Shown here: one piece after another, positions 1 through 7,379 of the stretch
Position numbering within the stretch: position 1 is the stretch's first letter
Layout: each line of letters starts with the position of its first letter
Assembly (NCBI GenBank): GCA_016209725.1
Contig: JACQVO010000228.1
Location: 1 to 12,999 of the forward strand
Reading direction: 5' to 3'
Length of the DNA: 12,999 nucleotides
From: Candidatus Methylomirabilota bacterium
GTDB taxonomy: Bacteria; Methylomirabilota; Methylomirabilia; Methylomirabilales; 2-02-FULL-66-22
Notes under the pieces: model-generated
The model's input: only the letters and a program-made list of their open reading frames with translations
What the model was told of the DNA's origin: nothing
Databases searched by the model: none
Position numbers and translations under genes: made by a program

Positions 1-273
1 GATGTGATCTTCGAAGAGTTCAAGGGGACGGGCAACATGGAGCTGCTCCTGGATCGCCGCCTGGTGGACAAGCGGCTGTTCCCGTCCATTGACATCTTCC
101 GCTCCGGGACGCGGCGCGAGGAGCTGCTGCTGACCCCGACGGAGCTGAACAAGATGTGGGTCCTGCGGAAGGTCCTGGGGACCATGGGCGTGGTGGAGGC
201 CATGGAGTTGCTCCAGGAAAAGATCCGGCAGACCAAGAGCAACGACGACTTCCTGCGGAGCATGAACCAGTAG
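1..273 (+). CDS. rho: Transcription termination factor Rho, C-terminal end (partial)
   Basis: This is the last 90 codons of Rho, the hexameric RNA-dependent ATPase that ends transcription at Rho-dependent sites. The reading frame is open from base 1, so the gene begins upstream of the window. The visible part holds the conserved C-terminal signatures of the RecA-like motor domain: EEFKGTGNMEL, then LDRRL, then the segment around IDIFRSGTRREELLL, and the usual ending QTKSNDDFLRSMN before the TAG stop. These match the family closely with no indels seen. rpmE follows after 112 bp, and rho next to rpmE is a common pair. No strong intrinsic terminator is visible after rho, but a promoter for rpmE is. 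Confidence 0.97.
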   Translation, partial: DVIFEEFKGTGNMELLLDRRLVDKRLFPSIDIFRSGTRREELLLTPTELNKMWVLRKVLGTMGVVEAMELLQEKIRQTKSNDDFLRSMNQ

Positions 274-308
274 GCGACCCGGTGGAGACGTCTGGAGCGC
301 GGTTCGGG

Positions 309-337
309 TTGTCGGGTCCGAGGCGTTCGGCTATAAT
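309..337 (+). promoter_or_regulatory. Predicted sigma70-type promoter for rpmE and the downstream leader
   Basis: A perfect -10 hexamer TATAAT (332-337) lies 17 bp downstream of a -35-like TTGTCG (309-314, 4 of 6 matches to TTGACA). AT-rich hexamers are rare in this GC-rich sequence, which makes the match more convincing. Transcription would start near 344, about 40 nt before the rpmE start codon. The same transcript would continue into the His-rich leader ORF and prfA. Confidence 0.6.
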
Positions 338-385
338 TCGCTGCCACCACTGCTCACCGATGCTGGTCGTGAGGGAGGCCACAGA

Positions 386-619
386 ATGAAAACCGGGATT
401 CACCCCCCGTATGTGCCTGCGATGATCACGTGCGCCTGCGGCGAGGCCATCCATACGCGATCCACTGTCCCCGTGCAACGGGTCGAGATCTGCTCCAAGT
501 GCCACCCCCTGTTTACCGGTCGCCAGAAGCTGATCGACACCGAGGGCCGGGTGGAGCGTTTCCAACGGAAGTACGGCCGCAAGCCGCTGACGTCCCCGCC
601 TGCCGGCACCGAGGCCTGA
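386..619 (+). CDS. rpmE: 50S ribosomal protein L31, zinc-binding type
   Basis: L31 is a small protein of the large ribosomal subunit that helps bridge to the 30S subunit. The 77-residue product keeps the family pattern MKxxIHPxY at the start, CxC (Cys16, Cys18), RSTV, and CSKCHPLFTG (Cys36, Cys39). The four cysteines make it the zinc-binding (C+) form rather than the cysteine-free paralogue used in zinc limitation. It ends with the conserved GRVERFQRKYG plus a short tail that is not conserved. An AGGGAGG ribosome binding site (372-378) sits 7 nt before the ATG. It lies between rho and prfA and probably has its own promoter just upstream. Confidence 0.97.
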   Translation: MKTGIHPPYVPAMITCACGEAIHTRSTVPVQRVEICSKCHPLFTGRQKLIDTEGRVERFQRKYGRKPLTSPPAGTEA

Positions 620-649
620 GCCGGCCCGGGACGTGACGAGGTGATCCCG

Positions 650-787
650 ATGATCCGGGAAGCCGACGCTTCAGCCACGCGACTCCGGGAGGGCAGGACT
701 CCCCCCGGAGACCTCTCACCTGTTGCCGTCCTGCACCGCTCGCTGCACGCCCACCGCCACCCGGCCGCCGAGGGGCACCACCACTAG
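650..787 (+). CDS. Putative 45-aa histidine-rich leader peptide
   Basis: I recognise no protein family here. The short ORF starts with ATG, has a GAGGTG ribosome binding site (638-643) 6 nt upstream, and ends at TAG (785-787). Its C-terminal part is unusually rich in histidine, with His at residues 29, 33, 35, 37 and 43-45, so the last three codons are CAC CAC CAC. A run of His codons just before a stop, next to stem-loops and ahead of a gene string containing the his genes, is the hallmark of a his-operon leader peptide. A 10-bp hairpin with one bulge (683-710) lies inside the ORF, as pause hairpins do in known leaders. Against this, the region is C-rich, so His codons can arise by chance, and the first his gene is 3.5 kb away. 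A small metal-binding protein or a non-coding stretch are alternatives. Confidence 0.4.
   Translation: MIREADASATRLREGRTPPGDLSPVAVLHRSLHAHRHPAAEGHHH
683..710 (+). promoter_or_regulatory. Stem-loop inside the His-rich leader ORF (possible pause hairpin)
   Basis: CTCCGGG (683-689) pairs with CCCGGAG (704-710), and GGG (691-693) pairs with CCC (701-703). One A is bulged and the loop has 7 nt. This gives a strong 10-bp GC-rich stem early in the leader ORF, before its His codons. It has no U-tract and so is not an intrinsic terminator. A role as a pausing hairpin is inference from its position. Confidence 0.4.
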
Positions 788-815
788 CCTGCCCCGGGCG
801 GACCGGGTTCTCGTT
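772..815 (+). promoter_or_regulatory. Candidate attenuator: competing stem-loops at the end of the His-rich leader ORF
   Basis: Two structures compete here. GGGGCA (772-777) can pair with TGCCCC (790-795), looping out the CAC CAC and stop codons of the leader ORF. CCCGG (793-797) can instead pair with CCGGG (803-807), followed by TTCTCGTTTT, a weak terminator-like tail. They share bases 793-795 and so exclude each other. A ribosome that finishes the ORF would cover the first arm and let the terminator-like hairpin form. A ribosome stalled at the earlier His codons (734-760) would leave the first arm free. The T-tract is interrupted and the terminator stem is only 5 bp, so the call is tentative. 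The rest of the gap to prfA (816-912) shows no convincing promoter. Confidence 0.3.
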
Positions 816-912
816 TTCCCTGTCGTGTTGCCGGGTGTCACCCTTTCCCAATACCGCGGTCCATTTTTCCGGCGCGCGAACTCCCGGCTGACCACGTCAT
901 GAAGGTGGTTCG

Positions 913-1989
913 ATGTCCACGTTGATCGAGAAGCTGGACTCCGTCGAGAGGCGTCACGAGGAAATCACGCAGCGGCTGGCGGAGCCCGGCATCCTGGGGG
1001 ATCAGGGGGAGTACCAGCGGCTGGCCAGGCTCCATGCGGAGCTGAGCGCTTTGGTGGACGAGTACCAGCGCTTCAAGAAGCTCCTGCGGGAGCTGGAGGA
1101 GGCCCGGGCACTCCTGCGGGAGACGATCGATCCCGAGATGCGAGCCCTGGCCGAGGCCGAACTGAAGGACCTGGCGGCCAGGCAGGAGGCCCTGGAGGCC
1201 TCGCTCCAGCTCCGGCTGTTGCCCAAGGACCCGGCAGACGAGCGGAACACCATCCTGGAAATCCGGGCCGGGGCCGGCGGGGAGGAGGCCGGGCTGTTTG
1301 CGGCCGAACTCCTTCGCATGTACACCCGCCATGCGGAGCAACAGCGCTGGAAGGTGGAGATGCTCTCCAGCAACATCACGGGGATCGGCGGCGTCAAGGA
1401 GGCCATCCTCACCGTGGAAGGCCGCGGCGCCTACCGTCGCCTCAAATACGAGAGCGGGGTCCACCGGGTCCAGCGGGTGCCGGCCACGGAGGCCGGCGGG
1501 CGTATCCACACTTCCACAGTCACGGTGGCGGTCCTGCCCGAGGCCCAGGAGGTGGACATCCAAATCAACCCCAGCGACCTGCGCATCGACGTGTTCCGTT
1601 CCACGGGTCCGGGGGGCCAGAGCGTGAACACCACGGATTCGGCCGTGCGCATCACGCACCTGCCCACGGGGCTGGTGGTCACGTGCCAGGACGAGAAATC
1701 CCAGCTCAAGAACAAGGCGAAGGCGCTGAAGGTCCTGCGGGCTCGCCTGTACGACATCGAGCTCCGGCGCCGGAAGGAGGCCATCGACCGCGATCGCCGG
1801 AACCAGGTGGGGACCGGCGAGCGGGCGGAGAAGGTCCGGACCTACAACTTCCCCCAGAACCGGGTGACGGATCACCGGATCGGCCTCACCCTGCACAACC
1901 TGAGCGCGGTCCTGGAGGGCGACCTCCAGGAGTTGATCCAGGCGCTGGCGGCCCAGGATCAGGCCGAGCGCCTGAAGGCGCTGTCATGA
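913..1989 (+). CDS. prfA: Peptide chain release factor 1
   Basis: RF1 recognises UAA and UAG stop codons in the ribosomal A site and triggers peptide release. The 358-residue product has the expected length. It carries the PAT tripeptide (190-192, in RVPATEAGG), which decodes the stop codon and separates RF1 from RF2 (SPF). It also has the catalytic GGQ motif (Gly234-Gly235-Gln236 in GPGGQSVN), whose glutamine is the substrate of PrmC. The N-terminal coiled-coil domain is charged and regular. The ATG has GAAGGTGG just upstream. The stop overlaps the prmC start by 4 nt (ATGA), which implies translational coupling with the methylase that modifies it. Confidence 0.98.
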   Translation: MSTLIEKLDSVERRHEEITQRLAEPGILGDQGEYQRLARLHAELSALVDEYQRFKKLLRELEEARALLRETIDPEMRALAEAELKDLAARQEALEASLQLRLLPKDPADERNTILEIRAGAGGEEAGLFAAELLRMYTRHAEQQRWKVEMLSSNITGIGGVKEAILTVEGRGAYRRLKYESGVHRVQRVPATEAGGRIHTSTVTVAVLPEAQEVDIQINPSDLRIDVFRSTGPGGQSVNTTDSAVRITHLPTGLVVTCQDEKSQLKNKAKALKVLRARLYDIELRRRKEAIDRDRRNQVGTGERAEKVRTYNFPQNRVTDHRIGLTLHNLSAVLEGDLQELIQALAAQDQAERLKALS

Positions 1990-2945
1990 TCCGCGTCCGT
2001 CTCCCGCAGGTGCCCGAGGGCTTCCTGGGCCGGGTCGCCCCGCTCCCGGCACGCCTCTGTCCCACCGTCGAGGATTGCCTGGCGAGCGGGACGCTCCTCC
2101 TGGAAGGGGCGGGCGTCGGGAGCGCCCGTCTGGATGCCGAGTGCCTGCTGGCCCACGTCCTGGGGTGGCCCCGCTGGCGGTTGGTGGCGGACCAGAGGCG
2201 GCGCCTCTCGCAGGAGGAGTTCGGGCGGTACCTCTCCCTGCTCCAGCGGCGAGAGTGGCGGGAGCCCTTGGCCTATCTGGTGGGCCAGCGGGAATTCTGG
2301 TCGCTGGATTTCGCGGTGTCGCCCGGCGTCCTGATCCCACGCCCGGAGACGGAGACCCTGGTCGAGGCCGCCCTGGCGGTCCTGGGCGAAGCGCATCCCC
2401 AACCCCCGGTCATTGTGGACCTGTGCACGGGGACGGGTGCCATCGCCATCGCGCTGGCGCGCGAGATCCCGGGCGCGACCGTCATCGCCACGGATATCTC
2501 CCGGCGGGCGATTCGGATCGCCCGGGGGAATGCGGAAACCCACGGCGTGGCCGACCGCGTCACGTTTCTGCGGGGAGATCTGTGGCGTGCCCTGAACGGC
2601 CACGTTGCGGCCGATGGGGCGGGTCTGGTCGTTTCCAACCCGCCCTACGTCCCCTCGGGAGCCCTCTCCACGTTGATGCCCGAGGTGCAGTGGGAGCCGC
2701 GGCGTGCCCTGGACGGTGGGGCGGATGGCCTGCGGTTTCACCGGGAGATCATTGCGGGAGCGCCACGCGTATTGCGCGCAGGGGGGGTTCTCCTCCTGGA
2801 GATCGGCGGGGACCAGGGCGGGGCGGTGAGCAGCCTCCTGGAGGCGGGCGGCGGGTTCGAGGCGCCTCGGATCCTCCGAGATCTGGCGGGTCGGGACCGC
2901 GTCGTCGCGGCGCAACGACGTACCAATTCAAAAATGAAAAACTGA
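1986..2945 (+). CDS. prmC: Release factor glutamine N5-methyltransferase (PrmC/HemK)
   Basis: PrmC uses S-adenosylmethionine to methylate the Gln of the GGQ motif in RF1 and RF2. The 319-residue product has an N-terminal helical substrate-binding domain (about 30-110). The conserved YLVGQREFWSLDFAV and LIPRPETE segments follow, then the SAM-binding loop DLCTGTGAIA (145-154) and the catalytic NPPY motif (218-221). The chosen ATG overlaps the prfA stop; the same frame is open further upstream, but only inside prfA. The last residues (TNSKMKN) and the stop codon are supplied by an AT-richer repeat element, so the native C-terminus was probably altered when that element arrived. The conserved core is complete before that point. 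Confidence 0.96.
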   Translation: MIRVRLPQVPEGFLGRVAPLPARLCPTVEDCLASGTLLLEGAGVGSARLDAECLLAHVLGWPRWRLVADQRRRLSQEEFGRYLSLLQRREWREPLAYLVGQREFWSLDFAVSPGVLIPRPETETLVEAALAVLGEAHPQPPVIVDLCTGTGAIAIALAREIPGATVIATDISRRAIRIARGNAETHGVADRVTFLRGDLWRALNGHVAADGAGLVVSNPPYVPSGALSTLMPEVQWEPRRALDGGADGLRFHREIIAGAPRVLRAGGVLLLEIGGDQGGAVSSLLEAGGGFEAPRILRDLAGRDRVVAAQRRTNSKMKN

Positions 2946-3008
2946 CAACCGACAACCGGCCAATGGACGGGGTTGATCCCTTGTCGGTTGTCGGTTTCCA
3001 ATTTTGCA
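2929..3008. repeat. Heptad-based inverted repeat at the prmC/murA junction
   Basis: The left arm (about 2929-2955) and right arm (about 2981-3008) are imperfect inverted copies around a 25-nt loop. Each arm holds tandem 7-nt units: TGACAAC and CGACAAC on the left, TTGTCGG twice (2981-2994) on the right. The innermost GACAACCGACAA / TTGTCGGTTGTC pairing is perfect over 12 bp. The flanks are AT-rich and unlike the surrounding GC-rich genes. The element contains the prmC stop codon and ends just before the murA ribosome binding site. It could fold into a hairpin in the mRNA, but no U-tract follows, so it is not a standard terminator. Confidence 0.8.
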
Positions 3009-3025
3009 TTGAGCCGGAGGCGTGA

Positions 3026-4282
3026 GTGGATCAGTTGGTCATCCGAGGCGGCAGGCAACTCTCGGGGGAGGTCCGCGTCAGCGGCGCCAAGAACGCCGCC
3101 CTGCCCCTGATGGCGGCGGCGCTGCTCAGCGAGGAGCCCCTGGAACTGGACAATGCCCCGCGGCTGGTGGACGTCCGGACGATCGGCAGGCTCCTGCGGC
3201 ACATGGGGGTGGAGGTGGCGGGGGAGGGCACGCCGACCATCCGGCTGCGGGCGAGCACGGTGCGCCGGCCCGAGGCCCCTTACGACCTCGTGAAGACGAT
3301 GCGCGCCTCCGTCCTGGTGCTGGGTCCGCTGGTCGCCCGCATCGGGCGGGCGCGGGTCTCGCTCCCGGGAGGGTGCGCCATTGGTCCGCGGCCGATCAAT
3401 CTGCACCTCATGGGTCTGGAGCGACTGGGGGCGACGATCCGGTTGAATCAGGGCTACGTGGAGGCGGAGGCGGCGCGCCTGAAAGGCGCGCGGATCGCCT
3501 TCGACCTCCAGACGGTTACCGGGACCGAGAATCTCATGATGGCCGCCGCGCTTGCCGAGGGAACCACGATCCTCGAAAACGCCGCCTGCGAGCCCGAGGT
3601 CGAGGATCTGGCCCGGCTGCTGAACGCCATGGGCGCCAAGGTGGAGGGGGCCGGGACGCCGACCATCGTGATCCACGGCGTACCGAGCCTGGGGGGGGCG
3701 GTCCATCGGATCATCCCGGACCGGATCGAGGCGGGCACCTTCGCCATAGCCGCGGCGATCACCGGCGGCGACGTGGTGCTCCGGGAATGCCGGCCAGACC
3801 ACCTCGAAGCCATCGCGGCCAAGCTGGAGGAGGCAGGGGTGCGACTGCAGGCTGGGCAGGACAGCCTGCGGGTCACGGGAGCCGGGCGAGCCCGTGCGGT
3901 CAACGTGCGTACCCAGCCCTTTCCGGGATTCGCCACGGACATGCAGGCGCAGATGATGGCCCTCATGACGGTGGCCGATGGCCGCAGCGTCATCACCGAG
4001 GCGGTGTTCGAAAACCGCTTCATGCACGTCAACGAGCTGCTTCGCCTGGGCGCCGATATCACCATCGCGGGAAACACCGCCGTCGTCCAGGGGATGCCGG
4101 CCCTCTTGGGCGCCCCGGTCATGGCCACGGACCTGCGGGCCAGCGCCTGCCTGATCCTGGCCGGGCTCGCCGCTCAGGGGACGACGGTGATCTCCCGCAT
4201 CTACCACCTGGATCGGGGCTACGAGGTCATCGAGCGGAAGCTGACGGCCCTGGGGGCCGACATCGAACGGGTCCGGGCCTGA
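3026..4282 (+). CDS. murA: UDP-N-acetylglucosamine 1-carboxyvinyltransferase
   Basis: MurA transfers enolpyruvate from PEP to UDP-GlcNAc, the first committed step of peptidoglycan synthesis in the cytoplasm. The 418-residue product has the usual length and the two-lobed inside-out barrel pattern. Lys22 in SGAKNAALPL is the conserved PEP-site lysine. Cys117 in GGCAIGPRPINLH is the residue targeted by fosfomycin in sensitive enzymes, so this is the cysteine form. The ending resembles the usual YHLDRGYE-x-ERKL pattern. Translation starts at GTG with GGAGG (3016-3020) 5 nt upstream; this site directly follows a repeat hairpin that separates murA from prmC. hisG begins 26 nt after the stop. Confidence 0.97.
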   Translation: MDQLVIRGGRQLSGEVRVSGAKNAALPLMAAALLSEEPLELDNAPRLVDVRTIGRLLRHMGVEVAGEGTPTIRLRASTVRRPEAPYDLVKTMRASVLVLGPLVARIGRARVSLPGGCAIGPRPINLHLMGLERLGATIRLNQGYVEAEAARLKGARIAFDLQTVTGTENLMMAAALAEGTTILENAACEPEVEDLARLLNAMGAKVEGAGTPTIVIHGVPSLGGAVHRIIPDRIEAGTFAIAAAITGGDVVLRECRPDHLEAIAAKLEEAGVRLQAGQDSLRVTGAGRARAVNVRTQPFPGFATDMQAQMMALMTVADGRSVITEAVFENRFMHVNELLRLGADITIAGNTAVVQGMPALLGAPVMATDLRASACLILAGLAAQGTTVISRIYHLDRGYEVIERKLTALGADIERVRA

Positions 4283-4308
4283 GATCGTCGTGCAACGCGC
4301 AGGTGGAC

Positions 4309-4980
4309 ATGGCTTCCATGGCGAATGAGCGGATCGCAGTGGCCCTGCCCACGGGCCGGTTGTTCCCCGACGCCGTGAAGCTCTTCGTGGAACTGGGCGC
4401 GACGGGCGTCGAGGCGCTCTTGGATTCGCGACGCCTGACCGCCGAGGATCGGGCGCACGGCCTGAGGTTTCTGGCGCTGAAGGCGGTGGACATTCCCACC
4501 TACGTGGAACATGGGGCCGCCGACGTGGGGGTCGTGGGCAGGGACCTGCTTCTGGAGCAGGGCCGGGACGTCTACGAGCCGCTGGATCTCGGCTTCGGGG
4601 CGTGCCGGCTGGTGGTGGCCGAGCCGGCCTCGCTCCGTTCCTCTCATGATCTCCGGGCCTGGTCCTGCCTGCGGGTGGCAACCAAGTACCCGCGGCTCAC
4701 GGAGCAACACTTCAGCCAGAAGGGCATCCAGGTGGAGATCGTCCACCTGTCGGGGTCCGTCGAGCTGGCCCCCACCATGGGCCTGGCGGAGCGGATTGTG
4801 GACCTGGTGGCCACGGGGCGGACCCTGCGGGAGAACGGTCTCATCGAGGTGGAGGAGATCCTGAGGGCGTCGGCACGCCTCATCGTCAATCGGGCCAGCC
4901 TCAAGACCCGCTACCGGGCCATCCAGGGGCTGATTGAGGCGCTGCGCGAGCGGACACTGTCGTGGCGGGGGCTCCGATGA
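4309..4980 (+). CDS. hisG: ATP phosphoribosyltransferase, short form (HisG-S)
   Basis: HisG joins ATP and PRPP to make phosphoribosyl-ATP, the first and usually feedback-controlled step of histidine synthesis. The product is 223 residues and starts the domain at ERIAVALPTGRLF. It has GAADVGVVGRD in the periplasmic-binding-protein-like fold and a PRPP-site segment near DLVATGRTLRENGL. It stops after the catalytic core and lacks the roughly 80-residue regulatory domain of long HisG. Short HisG enzymes normally need the HisZ subunit, which is not in this window. ATG 4309 is preceded by GCAGG; ATG 4318 is an equally possible start (220 aa). The last bases overlap hisD by 4 nt. Confidence 0.95.
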   Translation: MASMANERIAVALPTGRLFPDAVKLFVELGATGVEALLDSRRLTAEDRAHGLRFLALKAVDIPTYVEHGAADVGVVGRDLLLEQGRDVYEPLDLGFGACRLVVAEPASLRSSHDLRAWSCLRVATKYPRLTEQHFSQKGIQVEIVHLSGSVELAPTMGLAERIVDLVATGRTLRENGLIEVEEILRASARLIVNRASLKTRYRAIQGLIEALRERTLSWRGLR

Positions 4981-6269
4981 GGGTGCTCAGGGCTGGCACG
5001 GCCGAGGCGGCGGCCTTCCTGGATGTCCTGCGCGATCGCGCCCGAACGCCGGTGCCGGAGGTGGAGGCGACCGTCCGCAGGATCCTGGAGGATGTCCGGC
5101 AGAAGGGCGATGCCGCCCTGTTCGAGTACACGGAGCGATTCGACAGGGTCCGCCTGGAGGCGGGGACGCTGCGGGTGGGCGAGGCGGAGATGGAGGCGGC
5201 CCTGCGATCCCTGGACCCGGCGACATCCGACGCCCTGTCCCTGGCCGCCCGGCGCATCGAGGCGTTCCACCGGCGCCAGCATCGAGAGTCCTGGTTCTAC
5301 CAGGAGGAGGCCGGCCTCCTGGGGCAGCTCGTGCGTCCGCTCGGGCGGGCGGGATTGTACGTCCCGGGCGGGACGGCCGCCTACCCGTCCTCGGTCCTGA
5401 TGAACGCCATCCCCGCGCGTGTGGCGGGCGTCGAGGAACTGGTCCTCTGCACACCGGTCGGGCGGGACCGTGGCATCCCGGCAGCGGTCCTGGCGGCCGC
5501 GAACCTGGCCGGCGTCCGGGAGATCTACCGGGTCGGCGGGGCGCAGGCGGTGGCGGCCCTGGCCTTCGGCACGGAGAGTATCCGTCGGGTGGATAAGATC
5601 GTCGGTCCGGGAAATATCTACGTGGCGACGGCCAAGCGCCTGCTCTTCGGCGTGGTCGGCATTGACCTGGTGGCCGGCCCTAGCGAGGTCCTGATCGTGG
5701 CGGATGGGACGGTCCAGGCGAGTTGGGTCGCCGCAGACCTGTTGGCCCAGGCCGAGCACGATGCCCTGGCATCGGCCGTCTGCGTGACATCATCGGCGGA
5801 GGTGGCCGAGGCGGTCCGCCGGGAGATCCAGAGGCAGATCGAGAGCCTGCCCCGGCAAAGCCTGGTACGGGAGGCGCTGGACGCCTTCGGCGCCATCATA
5901 GTGGTGGAGGACCTGGGAGCGGCGATGGTCCTCGCCAACACCATCGCGCCGGAGCACCTGGAGCTTGCCGTGGCCGACCCCTGGGCGCTGGTTCCGGAGG
6001 TCCGAAACGCCGGCGCGGTGTTCCTGGGGGCCCACACGCCGGAGGTGGCCGGCGATTATCTGGCGGGACCCAACCACGTGCTCCCCACGGCGGGCACCGC
6101 CCGCTGGAGCTCCCCCCTGTCGGTGGAGGACTTCCAGAAGCGCTGCTCGCTCCTCTCCCTCACGCCGGAGGCGCTGCGGCGCTGGCGGGATCCCATCGCG
6201 CGGCTGGCGCGGCTGGAAGGCCTGGAGGCCCACGCCCGGTCCATCACCGTCAGGACGGATCTGCCATGA
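4977..6269 (+). CDS. hisD: Histidinol dehydrogenase
   Basis: HisD oxidises L-histidinol to L-histidine in two NAD-dependent steps, the last reactions of the pathway. The 430-residue product is typical in length. Visible signatures are VPGGTAAYPSSVLMN, the long GPGNIYVATAKRLLFG segment, AGPSEVLI, and the zinc-site residues Gln258 and His261 in LLAQAEHD. The catalytic pair Glu326-His327 in IAPEHLEL falls at the same numbers as in the E. coli enzyme. GPNHVLPTAGTARWSSPLSV closes the active site. The ATG overlaps the hisG stop (ATGA), and its own stop overlaps hisC in the same way, so hisG-hisD-hisC are tightly coupled. Confidence 0.98.
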   Translation: MRVLRAGTAEAAAFLDVLRDRARTPVPEVEATVRRILEDVRQKGDAALFEYTERFDRVRLEAGTLRVGEAEMEAALRSLDPATSDALSLAARRIEAFHRRQHRESWFYQEEAGLLGQLVRPLGRAGLYVPGGTAAYPSSVLMNAIPARVAGVEELVLCTPVGRDRGIPAAVLAAANLAGVREIYRVGGAQAVAALAFGTESIRRVDKIVGPGNIYVATAKRLLFGVVGIDLVAGPSEVLIVADGTVQASWVAADLLAQAEHDALASAVCVTSSAEVAEAVRREIQRQIESLPRQSLVREALDAFGAIIVVEDLGAAMVLANTIAPEHLELAVADPWALVPEVRNAGAVFLGAHTPEVAGDYLAGPNHVLPTAGTARWSSPLSVEDFQKRCSLLSLTPEALRRWRDPIARLARLEGLEAHARSITVRTDLP

Positions 6270-7378
6270 GCGTCGACCTGACTGCGGTCATCCGGCCCGA
6301 AGTGGCTGCCCTGCGCGCCTACCATGTCGAGATCCCCCCGGGCGCCACGCCGCGGGTCAAGCTGGACGCCAACGAGAGCCCCTTCGCGCCGGGCGACTCC
6401 ATGCGCGCCGAGCTGGCGGGGGAACTGGCGATGGCCCTGGCGGACGTGGAGCTCCACCGCTACCCCGATCCGGAGGTCCGGGAGCTCCGGGGGCTCCTGG
6501 CCCAGAATCTCGGGGTGCGCCCGGAGCAGGTCCTGGCGAGCAACGGATCCGACGAGGCCATCCAGATGCTGCTCCTGGCCGTGGCCGGGCCCGGGGTGGC
6601 GGTGGCGGCCCCTGTCCCGACGTTCGTGATGTACGAGATCGGATCCCGGATCCTGGGCCTGCGGTTCGTGGGGGTCCCGCTTTCCGATGGGTTCGACCTG
6701 GACGTGGAGGGCTTCTGCCAGGCGCTGCGGGCCGCGCGGCCGCGCCTCGTCTTCCTGGCGTGGCCCAATAACCCCACGGGTCGCCTGTATGAGGCCGCCG
6801 CAGTCGAGGCGATCCTCCACCTCTGCGACGGAGAAGGCTGCAACGCCCTGGTGGTGGTCGACGAGGCCTATACTCACTACGCGGGGCAGACCTTCCTCCC
6901 CAGGCTCGGGCAGTATCCGAATCTGGTGATTCTGCGGACCCTGTCCAAGATCGGCCTGGCCGGGATCCGATTGGGGATCCTGGCGGCAGGCGCCGCCGTC
7001 GTCGAGCAGATCAACAAGGTCCGCCAACCCTACAACGTGAACGCCCTGAGCCAGGCGGCGGCGCGAGTGGTCCTGCGGCACCCGGAGGTGGTCGCCCGCC
7101 ATGCCGCAGGCATCGTGCGGGAGCGGGAACGCGTCCTGGCCAGGGTGGGAGAAATGCCCGGCGTCCTCGCCTACCCCAGCCAGGCCAACTTCTTCCTGAT
7201 CCGAACCGCACGGCCGGGAGGAGAGGTGTTCCGGGGCCTGCTGGAGCGGGGGATCCTGGTGCGCGATTTCTCGCGGGCTCCCCACCTGGAGAAGTGCCTG
7301 CGGGTCACCATCGGCACGCGGGAGGAAAACGACGCGTTCCTCTCGGCCCTCACCGGTGTTCTCGGCCACGGGAGGTGA
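6266..7378 (+). CDS. hisC: Histidinol-phosphate aminotransferase
   Basis: HisC is a PLP-dependent class I/II aminotransferase that converts imidazole acetol-phosphate and glutamate to histidinol-phosphate. The 370-residue product has the KLDANESPF start of the family, HRYPDP, the SNGSDEAIQ phosphate-contact segment, PNNPTG, and VVDEAYTHY. The Schiff-base lysine is Lys228 in RTLSKIGLAGIRLG. The C-terminal small domain ends with FSRAPHLEKCLRVTIGTREEND. A close relative acting on aromatic substrates cannot be excluded by motifs alone, but the his context makes HisC the best call. hisB follows with a 1-nt gap. Confidence 0.96.
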   Translation: MSVDLTAVIRPEVAALRAYHVEIPPGATPRVKLDANESPFAPGDSMRAELAGELAMALADVELHRYPDPEVRELRGLLAQNLGVRPEQVLASNGSDEAIQMLLLAVAGPGVAVAAPVPTFVMYEIGSRILGLRFVGVPLSDGFDLDVEGFCQALRAARPRLVFLAWPNNPTGRLYEAAAVEAILHLCDGEGCNALVVVDEAYTHYAGQTFLPRLGQYPNLVILRTLSKIGLAGIRLGILAAGAAVVEQINKVRQPYNVNALSQAAARVVLRHPEVVARHAAGIVRERERVLARVGEMPGVLAYPSQANFFLIRTARPGGEVFRGLLERGILVRDFSRAPHLEKCLRVTIGTREENDAFLSALTGVLGHGR

Positions 7379-7379
7379 C

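Noticed and set aside
816..912. Own promoter for prfA (TTGCCG ... AATACC)
   Set aside because: Both hexamers match poorly and there is no AT-rich context; not strong enough to list.
620..912. Known riboswitch between rpmE and prfA
   Set aside because: I looked for cobalamin, SAM and other conserved core boxes and found none; only unassigned GC-rich stems are visible.
838..1896. Long antisense ORF (352 codons) opposite prfA
   Set aside because: It is the mirror of a GC-rich real gene with clear RF1 motifs and shows no protein family pattern.
3022..4308. Apparent N-terminal extension of hisG through the whole of murA
   Set aside because: The frame happens to be open, but the translation is Gly/Arg/Pro-rich and unrelated to HisG, while murA in the other frame is complete.
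2738..4681. Antisense ORF of 647 codons opposite prmC, murA and hisG
   Set aside because: Low-complexity Arg/Pro/Gly-rich translation crossing three real genes; a typical shadow frame in GC-rich DNA.
5723..6265. Apparent N-terminal extension of hisC inside hisD
   Set aside because: It overlaps conserved hisD sequence in another frame; the family start is at 6266.
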